Shown: positions 46,085-57,754, counted from the stretch's first letter. The stretch is 64,000 nucleotides of DNA from Callorhinus ursinus (GCF_003265705.1 NW_020312902.1:16556970-16620969); one strand, 5' to 3'. Notes: generated by a model not told the origin, from the sequence alone. Program-made: numbers and translations.

Positions 46085-46331
46085 TTGAAAGGCAACCTGG
46101 TGTAGTACAGAAAGGACTCTAAAGTCAGAGAGATCGGAGTTCCAAACTTGACACTACAACTTAGGGATGTGAAAACCTGGGAAAAGGCTTAACTTCTCTA
46201 AGTTTCAGATTCCTTATCTATAAAATAGGGGATATGCATCCATCTTATCAGGTTCATAAGGTCTGAAATAGGTAACACAGCTAGCACTATAGTGCCTAAA
46301 CATCAGGCTTAATAAATATTAACATATTCTT
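46085..46331 (+). mobile_element. MIR, sense, near full length
   Basis: 'acctggtgtagtacagaaag', 'tcggagttccaaacttgaca', 'gattccttatctataaaata', 'atagtgcctaaacatcaggc', 'ttaataaatattaaca' follow MIR order. Its 3' end is duplicated on the other side of the next SINE. Confidence 0.9.
46266..46330. repeat. About 65-bp duplication flanking a CanSINE, left copy
   Basis: Matches 46536-46601 with only a few substitutions (for example CTAG/CCAG and ATCAGG/ATAGGG). It begins AAATAGGTAACACAG and ends TTAACATATTCT, directly against the SINE head. Confidence 0.92.
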
Positions 46332-46535
46332 GGAGCACCTGAGTGGCTCAGTCGGTTAAGCAAGCGTCTGCCTTCAGCTCAGGTCATGATCCCAGGGTCC
46401 TGGGATGGAGCCTTGTGTCAGGCTCCCTGCTGAACGGGGGCCTGCTTTTCCCTCTCCCTCTGCCGCTCCCCCTGCTTGTGCTCTCTTGCTCTCTGTCAAA
46501 CAAATAAATAGAATCTTTAAAAAAAAAGAAAGAAA
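46332..46535 (+). mobile_element. CanSINE between long direct repeats
   Basis: Head 'ggagcacctgagtggctcag', with 'aagcaagcgtctgccttcag' carrying a 4-bp duplication, tail 'aacaaatagaatctttaaaa' plus 'aaaagaaagaaaaaa'. Confidence 0.95.
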
Positions 46536-46601
46536 AAAATAGATAACACAGCCAGCACTGTAGTGCCTAAACATAGGGCTTAATAAATATTAACATATTC
46601 T
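46536..46601. repeat. About 65-bp duplication flanking a CanSINE, right copy
   Basis: Second copy of the MIR 3' end (see 46266-46330). Confidence 0.92.
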
Positions 46602-46699
46602 CTCTCCTCTTCAAACTCTTGAGGAGTACAAAGTGGAAGAAAAAAAAAGGTCTTTCATCCTGAAGATACATGAGTAAAAAATGGCCATTTTCCAATTTT

Positions 46700-46873
46700 T
46701 TTTTCTTAAGATTTTATTTATTTGAGAGAAAGCAAGACAGCATGAGTGGGGGAGGAGGTGGAGGGAGAAGCAGACTACCCACTGGGCAGGGAGCCCCAAC
46801 ATGGGGCTTGATCCCAGGATCATGACCTGAGCCAAAAGCTGATGCTTAACCTACTGAGCCACCCAGGCAACCC
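46700..46873 (-). mobile_element. CanSINE, antisense
   Basis: 'cttaagattttatttatttg', GA-rich middle, 'ctactgagccacccaggcaa'. Flanks TTCCAATT at about 46690 and 46874 form the duplication. Confidence 0.93.
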
Positions 46874-46887
46874 TTCCAATTCTTTCT

Positions 46888-48195
46888 ATAGGAACATATC
46901 CCTAAACTAAAAATCAGGGGGATGGGGAACTTAGGATTGTAACAGCATCAGATATTCAACTAGTTCTATACATAAGAACTTTAAATAAAGGTGTATTAGG
47001 TGAGCTCCAAAGGACTAGGCTAATGAAAATTTCTCTAAAGTGAACCCTATTCATGAGATTTGGGATTAGTAGAATTTAAGGTGACTTGGTAATTCTAGCT
47101 CTGTTGGGAAACAAAAAGGAGTTTCTTGGTCATTCGGCCAGTTAGACATTCTGTAATTACTAATATAAACAAACAACAACAAAAAAAGATGCCCTCAAAA
47201 AAGAGACTTTTATTTAACACTGATCTTGAAGAGCAAATCTTACTGGAAAAGAACTCTAACAACAAGAACAAATATTGGCAAGATCACTAGGTCAGATGGA
47301 AATCCAGAATCATAGGAAAAGAAGGAAAAACACTAATTTTATTTTATAGAAAGTTGGTATAGAGTAGAATAGTCATGTAAATTCATAGCTCATTTGCCTT
47401 ACAAGCTGGAGTCATGACACAAGAGTAAGATTTTACATGTATGGATCCTGAGCTCATGGGTACTGAAAGGTTCAAAAGGAGAGCTCAAGTTACACAAGCT
47501 TTGTAAGTGATCTATTTACACCATATGACTAAGAACGTATCCATGGACAGCTTATGAGCCCAGGCTTCTGTCAAACTAGGAGAGAGGAAAATGAACAGGC
47601 ACAAAAATTCATAAAAGCTGTAAGTATAAAAATCTCTCTTCCAGATTAAGGAATGTAGAAAAGTATCACCCAAAATTCTACAAGTGGGCTTTAAAATATT
47701 AATATGCATGGTAGCACCATTCTCTTAGTGTGTGTGTGTGTGGGGGGGGAGTCCTAGAGACTATTTAATATTAAGTCACTGATCCTAAAATACCAAAGAT
47801 GATATTTTCAGGAAAAGCTTGCTATCAATCAAAAAACCAAACCAAACCAAAAATCAGGTTTCTGACAGAATTCCAAAACGTATACTAAAGATTTTGGGGG
47901 GGAAGGGGGTAGGAGATGGGTACTACAGGGAAGTGAAGTGCCTTTATTCTATAGGTTTTGCATAGGGGTATAATATCAAGGACTTACTTTCTATAAATAC
48001 AGCATCTTAGGGCTATAAGGCTAGAATCTCCATTAGTTATAAACAAAATGGAAAAAGTTCTATTAACTATTAACTATAACTATGATACCTAACCTCAATA
48101 TTTCATACTATAGGCTCTTTACTGTTAATTCTGCACTCAGATGGGTACCTGATAACTGGTTTTTATGTGTTCGTACTTTACGTTTTTTAAGTTTT
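46888..48195. other. Intronic sequence, unique
   Basis: A short (TG)n plus G-run lies at 47731-47752. No exon. Confidence 0.4.
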
Positions 48196-48377
48196 TTAAA
48201 AAATATTTTATTTATTTATTTGAGAGAGTGAGCAAACAAGAAAGCACAAGCAGGGGGAGAGGGAGAAACAGACGTCCTTGCTGAGCAGGAAGCCCAACCT
48301 GAGGCTCGATCCCAGGACTCTGGGATCATGACCTGAGCAAAAGGCAGACACTTAGACTGAGTCACCCAGGCGCCCCT
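48196..48377 (-). mobile_element. CanSINE, antisense
   Basis: 'tattttatttatttatttga', middle with 'acaagcagggggagagggag', end 'ctgagtcacccaggcgcccc'. Confidence 0.93.
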
Positions 48378-49479
48378 ACATATTAGTACTTTAAATAAAT
48401 GCCTAAGTCAATTAACTGTTAATATTAAAAAACCCACAAATTTATTTTATAGTCTTTGGAAGATAACTGGATTCATTTACATATCGTACATTATATTCTT
48501 GCTTTTACACTAAGCAACTAAGCTTAAGGTATAAAGATTAAAATACTGAAAACCTCATACCTTTCCCAAAACTAAAGCCTGTCAAAGTAGGCCTAGAAAA
48601 CAGGCACTGATATGGCAGAGAAAATCTGGCTCATTAATATCTTCCATAGCTTTATACCACATTTTCCAATATTACAGGGATAATTAACAAGGTTTCAATT
48701 TTAGTATAACTGAGTTTTAAATGGATGAATCAGCCTTTAGTCTCAGTCACTGCATAGATTCCGCCCCCCCTTCCTCCTATAAACACCATACTTCATTGAT
48801 ATTCAATTCTCAATTATATAAATTGAAATAACAGAGCCCTCAACACTGAGAAGTCAATGGCAGGGGGAAAAACAGTGATTTTCCTAATAAACAGAACCAG
48901 GAAAGGAACACAATTTAAATATGCCTTAGCTTTCTGCCTGGACTTAGCTCCTCTTTTAAATAACTCCAAGTGACAAAAGTGCTCCAAACCAGAAAACGCT
49001 CATGCTACTTGCAAGAAAAACTCTATAAACTGGAGGGATTGGGTGGTGGGAGGTCAACCAGAAAGACCTTCTTAAAATTTGATTTCTTTGCTTACTTGAT
49101 TAGAAAAAAATAAAAAATTAAAACCCAATGTGCAACACCAAAGAAAGTATACTGGTAATCAAAACCTAAATGACCCCTGACAGAGTTACAGCCTATAGAT
49201 CACTAACACATCAACTACATTTGTGACTAATTACTTTGGAAAATAGGCCCTAAAGTCTGTAAACCAGCTCTCGAATGGAAACATAATGCCTGTATACAGC
49301 AACAAAAATATGATGTAAAACCCACAGATTTTTTTCTTACTTCCCCCTTTCAGGAATTGTGCCTGGCATTGTGCAGCTGTGGTGCTGCCTTCATCACTCC
49401 CTGCGTTTCCAATCTTGCTAATTAAAAGGTTGATCACAGAACAATGCTCTTCTCATTAATTTCAGTGTTCCGATTGGGC
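48378..49479. other. Intronic sequence, unique
   Basis: Start of a CanSINE- and L1-free stretch lasting to 55147. No exon. Confidence 0.45.
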
Positions 49480-49870
49480 AGGATCCCTGCTTACCCCACC
49501 TGATCTTTTCACACTGCTGAAGTTAATGTGACAGGAGCCCGAAGATGGATTACCTGCTGCCATATTGCCCATCGCCTCCAATCAGGAGCTATCTGTGTAA
49601 ACTGATTGTTCTAATTTGCTCTCATTATTTTTACAATATCAGGAGAAAATAACGCACACAGCTCACTGTCAAAGCCATGAAAATCAGCCATTAGTTAAAC
49701 CCAGACACTGAGTGGCTTTATTAGAGGCACTGCAGTTTATTGATGTAGCTCCAGTCAAACAAGGCAGCATTTGCTTCAGTAGAAGGAAATGTTTATACTG
49801 AAAGTAAATATTTATTGTAATAATACCCACAGCAACATGATATTTTGAATAATCCTGTTCTTATTTCAGA
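49480..49870. promoter_or_regulatory. Candidate conserved non-coding element C
   Basis: Repeat-free, balanced composition, dense in plausible transcription-factor words: CTGATTGTTCTAATTTGC at about 49600, CAATCAGGAG at about 49577, CAGCCATTAGTTAAAC at about 49685, CACCTGATC at about 49499. No open frame with coding character. Inferred from texture only; conservation was not measured. Confidence 0.28.
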
Positions 49871-50729
49871 AGCTTTGTTTTGACACAAATTAACAACAAT
49901 GAAGGGTTGGGTTGGCATAAGAAAGTAGATAACATTTAATACAAACTCAGTAGCATGAAAATCTGTCTATTAACACAAATCTAGGAGCACTCCTCACCTC
50001 CTATACCTTGTATAAATAAACTCTATTCTGTGACTACAAACGCTAATCAATCGATCAATAATGGAGGTTCTATTTTGCTCCACACAACAACAAACATTTT
50101 TCCAAAACAGAGATTTTATGACTTAGGAATCAAAATTATTTCTATAAGGATCATACAGGTATAGTTTTAAATAAGAAAAACTGTATTCTTGTACAATGTA
50201 AACATTCAACAAGAAAGATGACTAATCCTAATATCACAGACATTCACGATATATTGTGGAATAGAAAATGAGCAATGTTGTGAAGCCAGCTAAGCAAACA
50301 AGCTAGGTTTTAAATCCTTTAGTAAGAGACGGTTTCTTAAAGCGGAAGGCAGAACTCTACAGAAAGGTTTGATAGTCAATGAGATAATTAAAAGATTTAT
50401 TCTGGGCACAAAGAAAATATATTTTCCTGTTGTAAAGAAAATGCTAAACGCTAGAAGAAAACAGATTTAAACTTGGCATTTCTAGTCTTGTCTGGCTATG
50501 AGCATTTGTAAAAATGTTAGCTGAATGCTGCCTGAACAGCATTTTGGGGGGCTGGAGAAGGGGGGTATAAATAATAGAAACTGATGCTTTTTAAATAAAG
50601 AAATTTAGTCCGCATACTCTTCCCCCTTCCCCCTTCCCCCCCTTTAGTACCGAAGGAAACATGGCTTCCTCCTGTTTTCTTTCTACGCTAAGACTCCTAG
50701 GTAATGTGAAGGCAAGAGTATGCCCTTCT
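49871..50729. other. Intronic sequence, unique
   Basis: A pyrimidine-rich CTTCCCCC repeat tract lies at about 50620-50643. No exon. Confidence 0.4.
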
Positions 50730-51320
50730 TGCTGCTCCCCTTTTAATGGCCACTTTTCTTTTTCTAAGAAACGTGTGCCATGCTTTTCTCCTTAAAATTC
50801 CTGCACTAAAAGACTGCACCATACTGCACTCCACAAAACGTGCTGATGGCGCCAATTACAAGCCCCCAGCCGAACGCTCCAGCCCCCACCATTCGGGCAG
50901 ATTTATGCGGACTCTTGCCGACGTTATTACAAGTCAGAGTTTATTGGGAAATTGTTACATTATGCGGAGTGTCTAACAAATTGCTTATGCTGCTATAATT
51001 GGATTACAACAGCCGCTTGCTCCCACCGGTAAGATTAGGCAAGTAGGACTCCTGCCGATCTCTGAGCGTTAGCAGTAATTTTATTTGCCTTGCCTCTCTC
51101 TTTCCTAACAACATGCCTCTCTCCCTGCCAGCTGTCTGCTGAAAAGGCACAGGCTTGTTCCTTGGCCCTAACAATGCAATTACAGCCCCGCAGATCGCAC
51201 TGTTTGTGCATTAAGTACAGAGCCAAAACGAGGCGAATTGATCGTTTGACTTTTGGAGAAGCCATGTGATCTCTCGATGCGGGTGATCCGACATGCATCA
51301 GCAGGCAATACTGCAGTCAA
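50730..51320. promoter_or_regulatory. Candidate conserved non-coding element D (strongest)
   Basis: About 20 CpG dinucleotides in about 500 bp, clearly above the intron background, with no repeat. A TAATTGGATTA site at 50996-51006 has the palindromic TAAT-N3-ATTA form bound by paired-class homeodomain dimers. Other words are GCAATTACAGC at about 51175, GCGCCAATTACAAG at about 50848 and AATTGATCGTTTGAC at about 51236. The short frames on both strands have no protein resemblance. An enhancer role, perhaps for a neighbouring developmental gene, is inference. Confidence 0.38.
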
Positions 51321-52479
51321 TTCTTGATGAAGAACTTTCTTCCTTCACCCCTCTCTCTCCCAACCTTTCCTTTTTCACTGAGGTAAATACTGACTGGGCT
51401 CATCTCCTGCTAATCTGGACCAATCCACAAAGACAAACTTAATCTTATTAGCTCCCTGGCTAGATAGAAATGTGAATAGGTCCTAGTGTCTTGAAGTGCC
51501 TCAGTCAGATATATCAGTGGTTCCCAGCAGTTGAACCACTGCTGCTATCTTAAAAAAAAGGTTCATAAAGAGTTCACTGAGGAAAAAAAGGAAAAAAAGT
51601 TTACAGAAACACTGTAGTTCAAAAGAACTACAGAAAGTTTCAGGTTCTGGCAAATAAAACTGCCTTGGAAAGGCTTCGTTTGAAGCTCTGTCTATATTCA
51701 AGGGCCCATCAAGAATCAGCATGGAAACCCGTGTCTGCCTTTCTCTGAAGGTCTGCTCTGCTGGAAGATGCTGGCGGCCAACATGTAGAATCAACGCAGC
51801 TGGCTTCAGGCTTAACACAGCCAGTCTGATCCCCACTTGTGGCAAAGTTTTACACACATATTTTGTTGACGTCTTTCTGCTTCTTGTTTCTTTCTCCAGT
51901 ATGTTTAGCAATGAGTGCCGGTAGTAAGGAGACTGTGCAAGCAGTTCTCTCACTCAAGGGCATAATTCATGAAGATGCTCACTGGGGTCCTGACTTCTCT
52001 TTTTTTCTTTTACAATTAACTCTCTTGAAATGGTTGAAAATGATCTTAAATTTTACCAAATTAATTCAGACCAGGATTCCTGTTCACACTTTCCTCTCCA
52101 ATGGCATATGCTACTTAGGGTTCCTGAAGATGATTATACAACAAATGTGCAGTCGATCTGCTGATCCACTTTGGTGTCCCAGTCTGTATTTCTAAATATC
52201 ATGCACATCTAGAAGGTTTTATGTTCCTGCATCCTTAACCTGACAAACACATAAACTCTTGTTTATAACAATGGTCCTTGATTATTACCTCAAAGTGAGC
52301 TGGGAAAAGTCACTTTACTAGTATTTCTCAGAACCTCTCTATAACTCCCATTAACACTCATTAAAATCATATGACCCATTTGAAAATGAAAGAAAAAAAT
52401 AGTACTGCTGAACTTTATTCCTGCCTTTTTGAAACAGCAATATGGTAATGTGTAACATGTTATATTCCAGAGTTTTTCC
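51321..52479. other. Intronic sequence, unique
   Basis: The minus-strand open frame 51501-51953 (150 codons) has no recognisable motif and is crossed by open frames on the other strand; not accepted as a gene. Confidence 0.4.
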
Positions 52480-52790
52480 AACCTCATTGGCCTCGATGAT
52501 ATGGTTAAATCTTAACATATTCTCCACAAAGCTACTGTTTAGACCCGAAAGAGAGGCCTGTGCAAAGAATGGCCCATTTGACATGCTACTTGTGGAACAG
52601 CGTATTAAAGAAGCCTGTTAACATGTAGTTTAAAACTCAAAAGAAACTCTGAACAGCTGAAATGCCTTATAAATAGCGCAGACCCAGAGGAAGTGCAAAC
52701 GTCTGCATTGTGAATTGTAGATCTTAATTACCGACAATGGCTGGTACAGCAAGTAGCACGGAAAAAAAGTGAAACAGTTGCACTGTTCAT
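52480..52790. promoter_or_regulatory. Candidate conserved non-coding element E
   Basis: Repeat-free; contains CTTAATTACCGACAATGG at 52723-52740, whose TTAATTACCGA core is identical to 31704-31714 in element A, plus ATAAATAGCGCAG at about 52671. Regulatory role inferred. Confidence 0.28.
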
Positions 52791-55137
52791 GGTTGGCAAT
52801 AATTCTTCAGGAAAATATTTACTATCAATCAGTTATGAGAAAAGGGACTCTGTGCTCGTAAAACAGCACGTTGCTTCTCATACCAGGACCATTTTGCTTC
52901 AGCATAATCTGAATTTAAACAGCTTGTTTCCTGCGGATATAATTTTGGAAATAAATAAAACAAGTCTTCTATCAAAATCTGGAGTGAGTGGAAAGGAACA
53001 TCACATTTTTCTGTCTCAGTCAGTTGCAAACAGATTATTAGTCTCAAGTAAAAAACAATAACAACAAACAACTACAATACAGAACATCTACAAAGGACTA
53101 CTGAAGAGGTTTATTTTCCAAACATAAAGAAGCAGAACTTCTCCTACCTGGGCAGGAATCTAGGTGGATGTGTTCAAACAACTTAATTTTAATTCTGTGC
53201 ATGCATGTGTAAAAAGTAAATTAGGAAAAACCTGAAACCAAAATTTTCGGTAATATTTAAATAAAGTCAGCAAAAAGATAACAAAAAAATTAATGCTCTT
53301 CATTTTTCTAGTTAGTTTTCTTTACCAATTAAAAAAGATCATGAAGGTTGACAATTAGGTGCAATGTGATTATTGATTTTAAAGACTAAGTTGGCAGTCA
53401 ATAATGACTGTCCATTTAAAGCTACAATAAATACAGAGCTCATCATGTTCCAAACAAATCTCATGAACTACACGGCTATAATTAGTAAGAAGGAAGGCTT
53501 TGGACAAAAATAAAAGACATTTCAATGCCTCCAAATATTAGTTGGACTAAGTTACACTGATAAAACGACCCATCCTTCATTTTTATTTTTAAATCCTTTC
53601 TTAGGCCTCATTCTTCAAGTTAGAGATTCAGAAGATTATTATTAACCTAGAGTGGCTGTAGTTTGTCTTACCACTGTGTTTTCTTATATTCTAAAGAGTA
53701 CAAATGGGCCCCTCTTCATAGACCTATTATAAAACATTTATGGAAGGTATTTCTGGCAAAGAAGAGTCACATACTACGTACTACAAGGTCTGAACGTAAC
53801 AACTTTGCTGTTTTTCAGGGAATGACTGGTATTAATGTCTTCTCTAAAACTCATAGTAAACAATATTCTATAATAATAATGACTATCTCCACCAAATCAA
53901 AGTCACTCTGAATTAGCTCCTTTGAACTAGGGGACAAAAATGTTGTTATCACTGTATTATAGTTGCTCTCACATGGGGATGATTGGATATTCAAGGCCAC
54001 TTTGGAGTACAATCTGAATCAACAACAGACACTTGTATCAAGTGAAAAGCTACTGCAGCCATATCAAGTGTAGCAGATGAAACTATTCAGTTAAGGGCTA
54101 AAGGTGAAGAGCAGGAAACAGGGATAAGCTTGCAGACCTACAAAAACAATGGCAAGTCATTACCTTTCAAAGGTCAAGCTATAAATGAGGCAAGTAGAAA
54201 CAGCACAGAATCATGAGATACATATAACACATGTAAATAGAAAAGGGAAAACTTGTTCTCTATTCTCATGTTACTGATACCTCACTGGAGGCTGTTAAAA
54301 GAAAGAAATTTTTTTTAGCTACGTTTTTATTTGCCATTGACCCACTGATTATACAGCTCAAGTCTGAAGCAATGAACCAGAAGTCAGGATGTGGGCCAAT
54401 AAAAGGCACCAGAAAGTTAGGTGGGTTCCAGTAGGAAAGGATAGAAATTATTATTAAATTAGGGTATTGAAGGAGATGACGAAAGGATATAGGTGTCAGA
54501 ATAATGTTAAAATAAGCAAGAATGGGATGAGAGGGTCACCATCTGGGAGCAAAAGAAACAGACAGATGAGCAGCAATAAGCAAACTTATTTCCTCACCCA
54601 AGAGCACAGAAGAAATTATGCCATTGTGCCAGATGCCAGAAGATTTCTAACCATGCACCACTGAAATAGAGGGTGGGAGAAAAACAAAACAAAACACATC
54701 ATACAGACACACACCAACATGACTCTATAGCTTAGAGATCCTGGCTTACAAAGTATGGAGAAAACAAAAGGAACAGATGCTCACTTGGCCAGCCCTCAAT
54801 GAAACTCATTAAAATTGTCACCCTGTCCTTGGATCAGTGCTCATGCTAAGATTTTACCTTGTTTAGCCAGAAGTCACCCACTTGTGATGAAACTGAGCAA
54901 CGTGGCCAAAAGGAGAAAGATTATTTTTAAAGGCCCAAATAACTGATTCCCCCATTTCAATGTACAAATGCTGGATACAAAATTGGGTCAATTAGCACTT
55001 GCTGGCTGTGACTTAATGACTGAAAAAATAAATATATGTAATTTATTATTTTCATATTTTACAGCAAATTACTAAGACACTAAGAGACACTTAACTAACT
55101 CTATCTTAATTATAATTTTAAATAAATCAACATTTCT
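52791..55137. other. Intronic sequence, unique
   Basis: About 2.3 kb without recognised repeats or exons; AT-rich. Confidence 0.4.
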
Positions 55138-55147
55138 TATATGGTTC

Positions 55148-55368
55148 TTTTTTTTTTTTAGATTTTATTTATTTATTTATTTGACAGAGAGAGAGAGAAA
55201 GAGAGAGAGAGAGACAGCAAGAGAGGGAACACAAGCAGGGGGAGTGGGAGAGGGAGAAGCAGGCTTCCCGCGGAGCAGGGAGCCCGATGCAGGGCTTGAT
55301 CCCAGGACCCTGGGACCATGACCTGAGCCGAAGGCAGACGCTTAACGACTGAGCCACCCAGGCACCTG
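55148..55368 (-). mobile_element. CanSINE, full length, antisense
   Basis: 'tagattttatttatttattt', (GA)n stretch, 'gactgagccacccaggcacc'. Perfect duplications TATATGGTTC at 55138-55147 and 55369-55378. Confidence 0.96.
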
Positions 55369-55378
55369 TATATGGTTC

Positions 55379-56392
55379 ATTTCTAATGGTTATAGTTTGT
55401 ATGATACTTTCAGTTGATTAAGTAGGTTCAGTGACTACTGCATGTTTTAAGAAATAAAATAAAAATAATAAAAAATGTTGCCGTCCTTTGATTTTTGTAG
55501 CAAAGTATGGAGACTACCTGATTACCAGCTCCGACTCTAATAATAACAGTAAGTAACTGAGAGCCCTAGTGTATAATAAAATAGACTAAACTAAAGTAGT
55601 TAAAGTTGGGAATGTTCTAACAGTGACAAAACCCTGAATAGTTATTAAGGCAGTAATTTTGCATATATGCAAGGTAAAAGTCTAGAGACAGAGCCCATTC
55701 TGGAATTTTACTTATCCTGGAATAATCAAAGTTGCTGTTACCTAAATTTAGGTCAAAGTTCCTATGTAATCAGAGATACTTGGAAGATTAGAGCCATAGT
55801 TAATACAATTATTAGACTATAAGGTCTCTAATATGTGATTACTTTTGTATCTATAGATATGCACATGTTTTATACATAAAAAAAAGGAAGCTCATATGCA
55901 AGATAAAACACACCTGTCCACTCAGGTCAAAATCACCAAAAGCAATATTTCTATCATTGACCACTTAATAAATAATAATAGTGATATAATAATTGGATTT
56001 TCTATAGCATACTTCACAATCCTTGCAATGGTTACTCTATATTAATCGCATTTAAAACCCATGAACAACCTTATAAAAATAATTGTATATTTTCTTTCAC
56101 GAATCTTACTTATTTGTAATAATCTAGTGTTTTAGGGTCAAGTAACTAGTGTCAAATAACAAACGTGAATTAGACGGAAGTGTGACCAGAATGCATAACC
56201 AAAAAATTCTTTTGCAACTGAAGAGATGGAGACTCCAACTTGCAGTCTGCTTTGAAAATGCTGCCTGCTGTATTCCTTTTTAAATATAAAATCCTGTGAT
56301 AATCTTTAATAGCAATACTGAGTGAAGATGTTTTTACAGATAAAGCATTGTTACAATGTGGTATAGTAATATTTATGAGTAGTATTACTTAC
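55379..56392. other. Intronic sequence adjoining the exon
   Basis: AT-rich, no repeat recognised with confidence. Confidence 0.4.
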
Positions 56393-56482
56393 TTTGGCCA
56401 CACAATTTTCAGTCTTCATAGCAGTGCTTGCTAGACATACTGTTTCTTGGTTTAAGCAGAGTCTGGCACAGCTGTTATAAGT
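56393..56482 (-). CDS. BTRC: BTRC coding exon, residues about 79-108 (N-terminal region)
   Basis: This 90-nt exon is 30 whole codons: Thr-Tyr-Asn-Ser-Cys-Ala-Arg-Leu-Cys-Leu-Asn-Gln-Glu-Thr-Val-Cys-Leu-Ala...Glu-Asn-Cys-Val-Ala-Lys. The acceptor is CTCTTTACAG at 56483-56492 and the donor is a consensus GTAAGT at 56392-56387. It belongs to the low-complexity N-terminal extension ahead of the dimerisation segment and matches human BTRC as I recall. The downstream intron is 35.4 kb. The preceding coding exon, which should end Ser-Leu-Arg-Gln, was searched for by eye in 56483-64000 and not found, so it lies beyond the window. Confidence 0.95.
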
Positions 56483-56739
56483 CTGTAAAGAGAATTTTTC
56501 GGAAACAGGTTTAAATATTAAAATGCGGTCACATACAGTTTTCAAATTCTGTCCTAGTCTCAAAATCAACACACGAATAGACTTATATATAAATTCCAGA
56601 TTTATGGGAACTGGAAACAAGGTAGGGAGGTAGAAGAAAAGAAAATGAGAGCCCACAAGAGCCACTGATGAACTCATGAACAAGAATGTAAGCAGCAGTG
56701 GTCTCACTGTATGTATGGAAGGTAGGGGTGCTATTCAAA

Positions 56740-57710
56740 AATGTGCAAAGGACTTGAACAGGCATTTATCCAAAGAAGATATACAAATGGCCAACACGCA
56801 CATGACAAGATGCTCAACATCACTTATCATTTCAGAAATGCAAATCAAATCCACAATGAGATACCACTTCATACCCACTAGGATGATTACTGTTAAAAAA
56901 CAGAAAACAGGGTTGCCTGGGTGGCTCAGTTGTTAAGCGTCTGCCTTCTCTGTCAAATAAATAAAATCTTTAAAAAATAAAAAGTAAAAAACAGAAAACA
57001 GCGAGTGTTGGCAAGGATGTGGAGACACTGGAACCACTGTGCACTGCTGGTGGGAATGTATATATATACACAGCTGTGGAAAACAGCACGGTGGTGGTTC
57101 CTCAACAAATTACAATTGGAATTACCATATGATCCAACAATGCCACTTCTGGGTATATACCCAAAAGAAATGAAAGCAGAATTTTGAAAAGGTGTTTGTA
57201 TATCCATGTTCCTAGCAGCATTATTCACAATTGCCAAAATATGGAAGCAACCCAAGTATCCACTGACAGATGAAGGGACACACAAAATGTGGCATATACA
57301 TCAAATGGAATGGTATTCAGCCTTAAAAAGAAAGGAGATTCTGACTTATACTATGATATGGATGAACCTTGAGGACATTATGGTAGGTGAAATAAGTCAG
57401 TCACAAAAAGATAAATACTGTATGATCCCACTTGTATGAAATACTTAGAGAAGGCAAAATCAGAGAGACAGAAAGTGGAACGATGGTTGCCAGAGCTGGG
57501 AGAAGAAATAGGATGTTCCTGTTTAATGGGTATAGGGCTTTTATTTTTTTTTATAAAATGAAAAGAGTTTTGGGGATGGATGGTGGTGACAGTTATATAA
57601 CAATGTGAATGTATTTAATCCACTGAACTGTACATTTAAAAATGGTTAAGACGGTAAATGTTATGTTACATGTATTTTACCACAATTAAAAAAATTGGTT
57701 ATACTTTATG
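56740..57710 (+). mobile_element. L1 3' end, sense
   Basis: Well preserved late ORF2/3'-UTR: 'gaacaggcatttatccaaag', 'atgagataccacttcatacc', 'gatgtggagacactggaacc', 'gggtatatacccaaaagaaa', 'aatgtggcatatacatcaaa', ending 'atggttaagacggtaaatg' and an A-run. Carries a short CanSINE at 56911. Confidence 0.92.
56911..56984 (+). mobile_element. Internally deleted CanSINE (74 bp)
   Basis: Head 'ggttgcctgggtggctcagt' runs to 'gcgtctgccttc' and then directly to 'tctgtcaaataaataaaatc'; about 115 bp of middle are missing. Perfect 17-bp duplications TAAAAAACAGAAAACAG at 56894-56910 and 56985-57001 show that the short form itself was inserted, or lost its middle later. Confidence 0.93.
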
Positions 57711-57754
57711 GTAAGTAAACATTATTAATAATTGGCCAATATAGTAAAACAATG

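Noticed and set aside
51501..51953. 150-codon minus-strand frame
   Set aside because: Mixed composition without domain features, overlapped by other frames; lies in repeat-free intron where regulatory sequence is a better reading.
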